Assembly: GCF_024721605.1 (NCBI RefSeq) | Contig: NZ_CP102630.1 | Location: 2,259,501-2,323,500, forward strand | Direction of reading: 5' to 3' | Length of the DNA: 64,000 bases | Source of the DNA: Sphingomicrobium flavum | GTDB taxonomy: Bacteria > Pseudomonadota > Alphaproteobacteria > Sphingomonadales > Sphingomonadaceae | Part shown: positions 1 through 6,684 of the stretch, one piece after another | How the letters are laid out: each line of letters opens with the position of its first letter | Numbering within the stretch: the first letter of the stretch is position 1 | Translations under genes and position numbers: made by a program | Notes under the pieces: model-generated | The model's database searches: none | Told to the model about the DNA's origin: nothing | Seen by the model: only the letters and a program-made list of their open reading frames with translations

Positions 1-1
1 C

Positions 2-628
2 GTGATCGTCGAGGAATTCATTCGCTTCGACAGCGAGATCACGCTGCTGACGGTCGCGACCAAGGACGGCGTCCTCTTCTGCCCGCCCATCGGCCATGAA
101 CAGGAAGGCGGCGATTATCGCACCAGCTGGCAGCCCGCCCTCTTGTCCGAAGCGACATTGCAATCCGCGCAGGAGCAAGCCGAAAAGGTGGTGGGCGAAC
201 TGGGCGGCCACGGCCTGTTCGGGGTGGAATTCTTCATCGCGGGCGAGCGCGCCATCTTCTCCGAACTGTCACCGCGCCCGCACGATACCGGCATGGTCAC
301 GCTGATCGGGCAGAAGCCTAATGAATTCGAACTGCATCTGCGCGCCATCCTCGGCCTGCCCATCCCCGCCATCGAACTTCCCGAAGGCGGCGCGGCGAGC
401 GCGGTGATCCTGGCGGACCGGGAGAGCACCGATTTCGGCTTTGACGGCGTGGCGGAAGCGCTGGCCCAAGGCGATGCCGACGCCCCGGTCGATATTCGCA
501 TCTTCGGCAAGCCCGATACCCGCCCCAACCGGCGCATGGGCGTGGCGCTGGCCCGCGACGTCAGCCCCGAAGCCGCGCGCGAACGAGCGCTGAAAGCGGC
601 GGCCTGTGTGTCGATCCGCTACTCGTGA
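2..628 (+). CDS. purT: Formate-dependent GAR transformylase PurT, C-terminal part (5' truncated by window)
   Basis: This is the C-terminal 208 residues of the ATP-grasp enzyme that formylates GAR with formate and ATP in purine synthesis. The stretch [15 protein letters not shown], the Glu-rich metal-site segment [30 protein letters not shown], and the family tail ([22 protein letters not shown]) are recognisable. The true start lies upstream of base 1. purE and purK occur about 10 kb away, so several de novo purine genes sit in this neighbourhood without forming one operon. It is followed 51 bases later by a lipoprotein gene on the same strand. The call is confident from residue pattern; only its length is unknown. 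Confidence 0.93.
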   Translation: MIVEEFIRFDSEITLLTVATKDGVLFCPPIGHEQEGGDYRTSWQPALLSEATLQSAQEQAEKVVGELGGHGLFGVEFFIAGERAIFSELSPRPHDTGMVTLIGQKPNEFELHLRAILGLPIPAIELPEGGAASAVILADRESTDFGFDGVAEALAQGDADAPVDIRIFGKPDTRPNRRMGVALARDVSPEAARERALKAAACVSIRYS

Positions 629-679
629 AGGCAACCAAAATCCCTTACCCGCATTGAAAAGGCATAAGGAGAATATGCC

Positions 680-1102
680 ATGCTTCGCGCCATCACCCTC
701 ATATCCGCCCCCTTGCTGCTGATTGCCTGCGGCGACGTGTCCGCGCCGACCAATGAGGATCGCACCCAGGTGCGCGGCGAAATGCAGGACGGGCTGTTCG
801 AACTGAGTGACATGAACCGCGACATCGCGCTGCGCCGCGCGATCACCGGCACCGGCATCCGCTGCCAGCGGGTCGACGGTTCGGGCTATGTCGGGCGCTA
901 CGACAATCTCGACCAATGGGCGGCCACCTGTGAAGACGGGCGCCAATGGGCAGTCTTCATCGCGGCCAGCGACGATGCGCAAGTGCGACTATGCGACGAT
1001 GTGGAGGGTGCAGGTCTTCCCGCCTGTACGGTGACCGACAAGGCTACCGGCATCTATTCAGAAGTGCAGGCCGCCGACCCCTCGGTCAACGAAGCGGGCT
1101 GA
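680..1102 (+). CDS. Small hypothetical lipoprotein
   Basis: A 140-residue protein opens with a lipoprotein signal peptide (MLRAITLISAPLLLIAC, lipobox LLIAC, predicted lipidated Cys17). The mature part is acidic, with four further Cys residues (RCQR, ATCED, RLCDD, PACTV) that could form disulfides in the periplasm. An AAGGAGA-type ribosome binding site precedes the ATG. It converges with the small gene at 1103, the two stop codons being adjacent. I do not recognise a family; a membrane-anchored periplasmic role is inferred only from the signal. Confidence 0.75.
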   Translation: MLRAITLISAPLLLIACGDVSAPTNEDRTQVRGEMQDGLFELSDMNRDIALRRAITGTGIRCQRVDGSGYVGRYDNLDQWAATCEDGRQWAVFIAASDDAQVRLCDDVEGAGLPACTVTDKATGIYSEVQAADPSVNEAG

Positions 1103-1363
1103 TCAGTCGTCGCACTTGCGGGTGATCTTGAGCTCACCTGCCGCCGACATTTCCTTGATCTCGACGCACTTGCCGTCGCGCCGTTCTTCACGCCAGCTGC
1201 CATCGGCATTGGTCACGCGCTTGGCCTTGGGCACGCGCTGGCCATCGACGATTTCATAATCCCAGCTCTTGGGTGTCTTGGGCTGTGCCTGCAGGGCAGC
1301 AGCCGGAAGGGCCAGCGCAGTGACGCCAAGGGCGAGCATGGTGAAGGCGAATGTCCTATTCAT
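1103..1363 (-). CDS. Small basic secreted protein next to the lasso-peptide genes
   Basis: An 86-residue product from the ATG at 1363 (MNRTFAFTMLALGVTALALP) starts with a clear Sec signal peptide ending near AAALQAQ. The mature part of about 60 residues is charged and has one Cys pair (GKCVEI and RKCDD), which could form a disulfide. It lies 46 bases downstream of the lasso B gene on the same strand, so it may be co-transcribed. Nothing in the sequence ties it to lasso maturation. An earlier in-frame start would give an arginine-rich N-terminus before the signal peptide and is less likely. Family not recognised. Confidence 0.7.
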   Translation of the reverse strand: MNRTFAFTMLALGVTALALPAAALQAQPKTPKSWDYEIVDGQRVPKAKRVTNADGSWREERRDGKCVEIKEMSAAGELKITRKCDD

Positions 1364-1409
1364 AACGAGTCGGAATATAAACCGTTGCCGATGAACGGCC
1401 AATGAAGAA

Positions 1410-1793
1410 CTAATCGGTTGAAATCAAAGGCGAATGCGAGGCTGCACCCTCTTCGCCGACGACAAATTGCGCTCCCGCCGTCAACCAGACATGCGCGGTG
1501 AGCTCACCCACCTGCTTGCCCCCGCCAAAATGCAGGCGCGTCTTGACCCCGCGCCTGGCCAGCATCGAGCGTGCCGCCAGCGCCTGCTCGTAGCATTGCG
1601 CCCTGATCGGCAGGCGCGAGGAGGCGGAGACGATGACGCGGCGAATTTCGGCGAGCATCTGTGGGCTGGCCTGTCGATCCCCGCGCGTGCGGCTGGCGAA
1701 ATGACGGCGCGCCGGGCGCAGCAGCACATCGGCGCGCGCGATAAGCAGCGCACTGGCCGCTTCGGCATAGAGCCAGAGCGGCGGCCGCCTCAT
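1410..1793 (-). CDS. Lasso peptide leader peptidase, B2-type transglutaminase-like protein
   Basis: This 127-residue protein matches the B2 (transglutaminase-like) half of split lasso B proteins. It removes the precursor leader when guided by the separate RRE protein. The catalytic Cys is at about residue 67 (RAQCYEQALAARSMLARRG) and the His at 101 (TAHVWL). Where the family usually carries an Asp about 12 residues after the His, this protein has Gly-Glu-Glu (VVGEEG), so Glu may substitute. I chose the ATG at 1793, which overlaps the stop of the cyclase gene (ATGA) and indicates translational coupling; an ATG nine bases upstream is possible. Confidence 0.85.
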   Translation of the reverse strand: MRRPPLWLYAEAASALLIARADVLLRPARRHFASRTRGDRQASPQMLAEIRRVIVSASSRLPIRAQCYEQALAARSMLARRGVKTRLHFGGGKQVGELTAHVWLTAGAQFVVGEEGAASHSPLISTD

Positions 1794-3484
1794 TCGCCCC
1801 ACCGCGCAAATTCCAGCGCCGCGACCGTACGGAGCAGGTCGAAGCGGTTGATCGTTTCGTCCTTGCCGGCCGTGTCGGGATCGAACGCCTCGACCGCAGC
1901 GATCAGCTTGCCCCGATTGATCGGGCCCGCATCGAAAGGCTGTTCGGCAATGACGAGCAGCTGATCGCGCTCGGCGGCGATGCGCATGCCCCAGTCGGCC
2001 CCTTGCACCCCGCGCGCCGGTTCGTCGACGAGTGCATCCGGCAGCCGTCCGCGCAGCAATGCCCGGCCCAACGCGCGCGGTTGACCATCATGGGCGCAGT
2101 CCGTTTCCTGAAGTGTCAAACAAAATTCCACCAGTCGGCGGTCGGCAAACAGATCGATTTCCTCGATCCCGAACCGCCGGCGGACTGCCTCGTTCCAGGG
2201 GCCGGGATCGTAGCGCAGGACCAGTTCACGCCGATCCGCGCGGGGATCGAGGGCGATGGGCCAATCGCCATCGGGCCCCTCAACAAAAGGATTTCCTCCG
2301 GCTTGCGAGGGCCGACGCCATCGCCGCCATGCGCGATGCGCGGCGGGAAAGCTCATCAACATCATTCCGCTCCAGCTGGCGCCAGTGCGGGCACGGCGGC
2401 GGCGCATCTCCGTCCACCAGCGAAATAGGCCCGAGCGTCGCGCTTCCGCCAGCGCGCCCGACCCCGGCCAGCTGGTCGTGAAATTGCCCGATCCACCGCT
2501 CAACAACCGCCGTGCACCAAGTGTTCGGGCCTTAGCATAAAGCGGGTCCAGCCAGCTCAGATTGTCGCCATTGGCGACCGGTTCGCCCAAGGCCCTGTTC
2601 CATGCCGAAATCCGATCGATCAGCGGCCCGTCATCGGCGATCACCACATGGTGATCCACCCCCAGTTGCCTTGCCGTCTGCTCAGCGCGCGCGGCGTCGT
2701 CAAAGAAATCATTGCCGGGAAGTTTGGTCGGCGGTCCCGAATGGCGCCCGGTCAAGGCGACCAGCTGCGCCTGGCAATCGCCGTCTGAGGCCGACAGCAA
2801 GACGAGTGAACTGTCGAGGCCGCCGGTCAATTGGACCGCGGCCGGTCCATCGGCGTCTTCAAGCGCTCTTGCCACTGCGTGGCGCACCAAAGTGCGCGCG
2901 TTGGTCACCAGCGTCTCGAAGTCGCGTTCGACTGGGTCACAATCGGGCATCCAATATTGCTGCGACACGGCCGCGCCGGTGGATCGGTCAATGCTGACGA
3001 CATGTCCGGGCATTACGCGCTTGATGTCACTCCAAGCGGTGCTGCGATCGCTGCGATGCCGCATCGCCGCGCGCCGGGCGAGCCAATTCCAGTCGAGGCG
3101 ATCGCCCGCGCGCCGCAGGTCCTGCGGCATTGTGGCGATGGCGATGCCGTCCACTGCGATTCGATAATGAAGTGGCCGCGTACCAAGCGGGTCGCGGGCC
3201 AATACAATCCTGCCTGGAGAGATCAACAACGCCGCAAAGCGGTGGTCGCTCGTCGCCAGATCATCGAGCCTGTCCTCCAGAAGCGCTTGGAAAATCCGCT
3301 CGGCCTCGACCACGCCCCCTGCCTGTGGCGCCATGTCGAGAATGATGCAGTGAGCGCCGCGACGAAGCGTCAGTCGCCATTCGTCATCGACATGAAGAGG
3401 CTGATGGCCAGCATCACTGACCCTCTCGAAGATCGGCCCGAAGCGACCGGCCTCAGCTTTTGCGACGCGGACCGCCTTCGCCAT
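1790..3484 (-). CDS. Lasso peptide cyclase, asparagine synthetase-like C protein
   Basis: A 564-residue protein related to class B asparagine synthetase. In lasso pathways this enzyme adenylates the ring Asp/Glu side chain and forms the macrolactam with the new N-terminus. The N-terminal domain resembles the glutaminase fold (ARDPLGTRPLHY, about residues 96-107) but lacks the nucleophilic Cys2, as usual for lasso C proteins. The PP-loop is TGGLDSS at about 220-226, followed by a Gly-rich LLSGGSGNF segment. The ATG at 3484 lies inside the precursor gene, overlapping its last 32 bases in another frame. No in-frame ATG, GTG or TTG lies between it and the conserved AGRFGPIF region, so this start is preferred over a TTG at 3511. 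Confidence 0.88.
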   Translation of the reverse strand: MAKAVRVAKAEAGRFGPIFERVSDAGHQPLHVDDEWRLTLRRGAHCIILDMAPQAGGVVEAERIFQALLEDRLDDLATSDHRFAALLISPGRIVLARDPLGTRPLHYRIAVDGIAIATMPQDLRRAGDRLDWNWLARRAAMRHRSDRSTAWSDIKRVMPGHVVSIDRSTGAAVSQQYWMPDCDPVERDFETLVTNARTLVRHAVARALEDADGPAAVQLTGGLDSSLVLLSASDGDCQAQLVALTGRHSGPPTKLPGNDFFDDAARAEQTARQLGVDHHVVIADDGPLIDRISAWNRALGEPVANGDNLSWLDPLYAKARTLGARRLLSGGSGNFTTSWPGSGALAEARRSGLFRWWTEMRRRRARTGASWSGMMLMSFPAAHRAWRRWRRPSQAGGNPFVEGPDGDWPIALDPRADRRELVLRYDPGPWNEAVRRRFGIEEIDLFADRRLVEFCLTLQETDCAHDGQPRALGRALLRGRLPDALVDEPARGVQGADWGMRIAAERDQLLVIAEQPFDAGPINRGKLIAAVEAFDPDTAGKDETINRFDLLRTVAALEFARWGE

Positions 3485-3578
3485 TACGCGTCGAGCCGCC
3501 CATGGTCGCAAGCCTGGTGTCGAGCCGGGTCAGCCGCGGCTTTTGCCATTGCAGGCGCTCTGTCTTTTTCTCGCACAT
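3453..3578 (-). CDS. Lasso peptide precursor (A), predicted core GGSTRNGEGGPRRKS
   Basis: A 41-codon ORF between the exporter and cyclase genes, where a precursor is expected. The leader (about 26 residues, beginning MCEKKTERLQ) contains WQKPRLTRLD, a match to the YxxPxLxxLG/D motif read by RRE proteins. It ends LATM, giving Thr at position -2, the usual lasso recognition residue. The predicted core is 15 residues: Gly1, an acceptor Glu at position 8, a Gly-Gly-Pro turn, two Arg, one Lys and a C-terminal Ser. The expected product has an 8-residue ring closed between Gly1 and Glu8 and a 7-residue basic tail. A GAGG ribosome-binding element lies four bases before the ATG. The leader pattern and terminal Ser resemble paeninodin precursors as I remember them. 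Confidence 0.86.
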   Translation of the reverse strand: MCEKKTERLQWQKPRLTRLDTRLATMGGSTRNGEGGPRRKS

Positions 3579-3607
3579 AAATCCTCGGCACTGGATAGGC
3601 CGACCTT

Positions 3608-5227
3608 CTACCCGCTTGGTGACCCAGTGCCAAGTGTCACCCGATAGTCGCAGCTTTGCGCAAGCGCGTCGTGATGGGTGATGAGGATCGCCGCCATCTC
3701 GGGTAGCGCTGCGCGCAGCCGCGCGATCATTGCGGCGGCGGCAGCCGGGTCCAGCGCCGACAGGCTTTCATCGAGCAGCAGCAGATGCGGCTGGCGGCAC
3801 AGGGCGCGCGCGATCAGCAGCCGCTGGCGCTCGCCGCCCGACAATGCACCGCCCAGTTCGGACAGGCGCATGTCGAGCGGGCGATCGAGCTCCACCAGCG
3901 CCAGCATCGCCCGCATCTCGGCCTCATCGGGGCTGCTGCCGATCGACAGGTTCGCGGCAATGCTGTCATGCAAGATGAGGTCGGCCTGCGGCACATAGGC
4001 CAGCCCCGCCGCCCAGTGCGGCCCCGGCGCTTCGCCGTCCACGCGGATGCTACCGGCGTTCGGCTCCTGCAACCCCGCGATCATGTCGATCAGCCCCGTC
4101 TTGCCCGCACCCGAGGCGCCGCAAATGGCCAGCCACTCGCCGGGTGCCAGCGCGAAGTGAACATGTTCGAACAGCGTATCTCCATCATGCGCCAGCGCCA
4201 GCCCCTCGGCTTCAAGCCGGGCAAATGGCTGCGCGGGGGCCGGCGAAGTTTGGGCCAGCGCCTCAAGCAGCGGCAGCGCGCGCGCAAAGGCCGGGAGCAG
4301 TCCGAACAGTTGATCCGCCATGCGCTGCATCGCCTGCACCGGCGCGATCAGCCGCGCGAACAGCAATAGCAAGGTGCCGAGCGTCGCCAGCTCCAGATCC
4401 AGCCCGCGCGCGCCGAGCAGGATCATCGCGGCAATGGTGATCGCCGACAGGGCGAAGATGATCGCGCGGTTGGTCGCCTGGCGCATCTCGAGCCCCGCCT
4501 GCGCCTTCGTGACGGCGGCCAGTCTGGCGCCGTAGGATCGGGCCAGCGCATCGCCGCTGCCCTGCGCCTTGGCGGCTTTGAGCGCCCCGAACATGCCCTG
4601 CGCCATCGCATCCTGTTCGCTGTGGAGCGCGGTGATGCGTTCGCCTGCGCGCTGCGACCCGATCCAGCGCGGCGCAGCAATGGCCAGGATCAGCAGCCCG
4701 GCACCAAAGCCTACCAGCGTCAGCAGCGGGGACAGCAGCATCGCCGCCGCTGTCGCCACCAGCAGGAGGGCAAGCTGGCTCGCCAGCCCCACCAGCAGGC
4801 TGGCCGCCGCGCCTGCGCGCGGAATGTCGAAGCTGAGCAGCGACTGCATGTCGCCGCGCCCGCGGATCGCCACTTCGGCAAAGGGCAAGGCGGCCAGACC
4901 CCAGGCGGCGCGTTCTCCGATGCTCGCCTCGACCTGCGCTTCGAGCTGCGCCGCGAGCCGGTCACGCGCCAGCCCGAGCGCGATCCGCAGTGCAAAGGCT
5001 GCCAGGAAGATGGCAAGCACGACCTCCAGCGTGGGCCGCAGCCCTGATGCCGACAGCCATTGCGCCCATTGCCCGTCGTCCGCCCCGCCCAGTGCGAGGA
5101 AAAGCAAGGGGAGCAGCGAAAGCAGACCGATCGTCTCGGCCAGCGCGCCCGCCAGCATGAGCGCGAAAAGCAGCCACAGCCGCGCACCGCTCACGTCATG
5201 GAGGAGCCGGGCCAGCCTGCCGATCAC
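3608..5227 (-). CDS. ABC exporter of the lasso peptide locus (D protein)
   Basis: A 539-residue half-transporter with fused membrane and ATPase domains, expected to export the mature lasso peptide and give self-immunity. Residues 1-325 are hydrophobic with about five or six membrane segments. The ATPase has Walker A GASGAGKT (370-377), signature LSGGERQ (462-468), Walker B LLLLDE (482-487) and an H-loop His at 518. The start is the GTG at 5227, which overlaps the stop of the RRE gene as GTGA, so the two are translationally coupled. Longer in-frame readings give arginine-rich nonsense upstream. It ends 29 bases before the precursor ATG. Confidence 0.9.
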   Translation of the reverse strand: MIGRLARLLHDVSGARLWLLFALMLAGALAETIGLLSLLPLLFLALGGADDGQWAQWLSASGLRPTLEVVLAIFLAAFALRIALGLARDRLAAQLEAQVEASIGERAAWGLAALPFAEVAIRGRGDMQSLLSFDIPRAGAAASLLVGLASQLALLLVATAAAMLLSPLLTLVGFGAGLLILAIAAPRWIGSQRAGERITALHSEQDAMAQGMFGALKAAKAQGSGDALARSYGARLAAVTKAQAGLEMRQATNRAIIFALSAITIAAMILLGARGLDLELATLGTLLLLFARLIAPVQAMQRMADQLFGLLPAFARALPLLEALAQTSPAPAQPFARLEAEGLALAHDGDTLFEHVHFALAPGEWLAICGASGAGKTGLIDMIAGLQEPNAGSIRVDGEAPGPHWAAGLAYVPQADLILHDSIAANLSIGSSPDEAEMRAMLALVELDRPLDMRLSELGGALSGGERQRLLIARALCRQPHLLLLDESLSALDPAAAAAMIARLRAALPEMAAILITHHDALAQSCDYRVTLGTGSPSG

Positions 5228-5505
5228 GGGCAGCGCTGCATCATGCCGGCGTCGATCACCTCGACGAGGAATTCGGCAAGGTCGGCGCGGCAGGTTGGCT
5301 CCTCCACCTCGAAGCGCTCGGTCATGGCGGCGACCAGTGCATCGAAGCGCACCGGCTGCTCGGCCGCGCGCCACACGAGTGTGCCGATCTTGTCGAGCCC
5401 GAAACATTCGCCCCGCTCCAGGCTCAGCGCTACCAGCTCGTCATCCACCTCGCCAAAGCTGATGTCGGGATTGCGGCAGATGCGGTCATGATCGGCGAAG
5501 GGCAT
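5224..5505 (-). CDS. PqqD-like RRE protein (lasso B1, leader-peptide binder)
   Basis: A 93-residue PqqD-family protein (from ATG 5505, MPFADHDRICRNPDISFGEV). In split lasso systems this protein binds the precursor leader and presents it to the B2 protease and cyclase. The family pattern is visible: a beta-rich N-terminal half (DDELVALSLERGECFGLDKIGTLVW) followed by a helical half with an FEVEEPTCRADLAEFL segment. It is the first gene of the minus-strand lasso operon, and its stop overlaps the start of the exporter. Only 45 bases separate it from the divergent kinase gene, so both promoters must lie in or overlap this gap. Confidence 0.88.
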   Translation of the reverse strand: MPFADHDRICRNPDISFGEVDDELVALSLERGECFGLDKIGTLVWRAAEQPVRFDALVAAMTERFEVEEPTCRADLAEFLVEVIDAGMMQRCP

Positions 5506-5550
5506 GGCATAGGGGCTAGCTTCGGCGGCGCTGATCGGCAAGGTGGGATC

Positions 5551-6399
5551 ATGCCGCTCTATCGCGCCTTCGGCCTGACCATCGCTTCCGACCTGCCCCT
5601 GACCGAACTGGCGGCGGGCGAGGGCGCGGCCGATGTGCGGATCGATCTGAAGCAAGGCGACGCGCCTGAAGATCTCGACGCGCTGGGCGGCTATGCCTTT
5701 CGCACCCCCGATGCCGCCTTTTCAGTGCGCGGCGGCGATACCATCCAGATCTGGCCCACCCCGGGCGTGCCGCGTGAGGATATCAGCATCTGGCTGCTTG
5801 GCACCGTCATGGCGGCGTTGCTGCACCAGCGCGGGATGCTGACCCTCCATGCCAATTGCTTCGAATATGGCGACGGGCTGGCGGTGGCCGTGGGGGGGGA
5901 AAGCGGTGCAGGCAAATCCTCAATGGCCGCGATGGCCGCCGATGCCGGCTTTCCCGTGCTGGGCGATGATGTGCTGGCGCTCATGCCCGGCAGCGTCGAG
6001 GTGCGCCCCGGCGTCTTGCGCCTGAAGCTGTGGCAACGGGATCTTCACCTCGTTGGCCACACCAGCAAGGGGCTGGAGCGGGCCGCCTCCGATCTCGACA
6101 AATATCATGTCCCGCTACCGCCGGTCGGGACGGGGCCGCGCAAGCTTGAGCGGCTCTATGTGCTTGAAGATGGCGATCTGGGGTTCGAACGGCTGCGCGG
6201 GGCGGCAGCGGGCGAGGCGCTGGTGGCGCAGCTCTACCGATTCGAGGTCGGGCAAGATGTGCGCGGGGACAAGGGCGAACAGTTTCGCCAGGCGCTGATG
6301 CTGGCGCACCAGATCCAGGTCTGGCGCTTCACCCGCCCGCGCGGCGATGACGGGCTCGCCATCGCTTTCGAAGCACTGACCGATCATCTCGGCACATAG
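5551..6399 (+). CDS. HPr kinase-like protein, candidate lasso peptide C-terminal serine kinase
   Basis: A 282-residue protein with an HPrK-type P-loop, GGESGAGKS at about 115-123, a preceding conserved His (LTLHAN, residue 100) and an Asp pair (GDD, 138-140) expected in catalysis. In paeninodin-type lasso clusters such kinases phosphorylate the precursor's C-terminal Ser. Here the predicted core ends in Ser, so the same role is inferred. The start at 5551 (MPLYRAFGLTIASDLPLTEL) follows an AGGTGGGA ribosome binding site; the longer reading upstream overlaps the RRE gene and is less likely. No HPr or PTS gene is nearby, which argues against the classical carbon-control role. A strong hairpin follows. 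Confidence 0.85.
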   Translation: MPLYRAFGLTIASDLPLTELAAGEGAADVRIDLKQGDAPEDLDALGGYAFRTPDAAFSVRGGDTIQIWPTPGVPREDISIWLLGTVMAALLHQRGMLTLHANCFEYGDGLAVAVGGESGAGKSSMAAMAADAGFPVLGDDVLALMPGSVEVRPGVLRLKLWQRDLHLVGHTSKGLERAASDLDKYHVPLPPVGTGPRKLERLYVLEDGDLGFERLRGAAAGEALVAQLYRFEVGQDVRGDKGEQFRQALMLAHQIQVWRFTRPRGDDGLAIAFEALTDHLGT

Positions 6400-6400
6400 A

Positions 6401-6430
6401 AAAATAGCCGCCCCGAAGGACGGCTATTTT
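6401..6430. terminator. Bidirectional rho-independent terminator
   Basis: The arms AAAATAGCCG and CGGCTATTTT form a perfect 10-bp stem around a 10-base loop, with A-runs and T-runs on each side. It sits between the convergent kinase gene and rpmJ, so it can stop transcription from both. Confidence 0.85.
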
Positions 6431-6460
6431 CTGGCCAAACGGCACTGAAAGGCGTGGGGC

Positions 6461-6586
6461 TTAGCCCTGGCGCGCCTTGAAGCGACGGTTGGTCTTGTTG
6501 ATCACATAAGTGCGACCACGACGACGGATGACCCGGCAATCGCGATGACGCGACTTGAGCGACTTCAGAGAATTACGAACTTTCAT
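6461..6586 (-). CDS. rpmJ: 50S ribosomal protein L36
   Basis: A 41-residue, very basic protein starting [20 protein letters not shown] and ending RRFKARQG. This is the longer L36 variant common in alphaproteobacteria, with a single Cys in the position of the zinc-ribbon region. It binds the large ribosomal subunit. It is monocistronic, ends next to the shared hairpin at 6401-6430 and is followed upstream by about 100 bases of non-coding sequence before the M28 peptidase gene end. It is short enough to be missed by length-filtered gene calling. Confidence 0.95.
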   Translation of the reverse strand: MKVRNSLKSLKSRHRDCRVIRRRGRTYVINKTNRRFKARQG

Positions 6587-6684
6587 GGCCGGAACACCTG
6601 CCTAGAGTTAATCCAAAAATTTTCGGGGGTTTGATCCCAAATCCGGGCGCTCACCTAGGGTGGAGGCCCGGCAGAGTCAAGGCT

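Noticed and set aside
3460-3681. Plus-strand small frame across the lasso precursor region
   Set aside because: No signal, leader or core features. The minus-strand 41-codon frame explains the region far better.
5506-5550. Search for a second lasso precursor in the divergent gap
   Set aside because: Only 45 bases are available and no frame with a leader plus Gly...Asp/Glu core is present.
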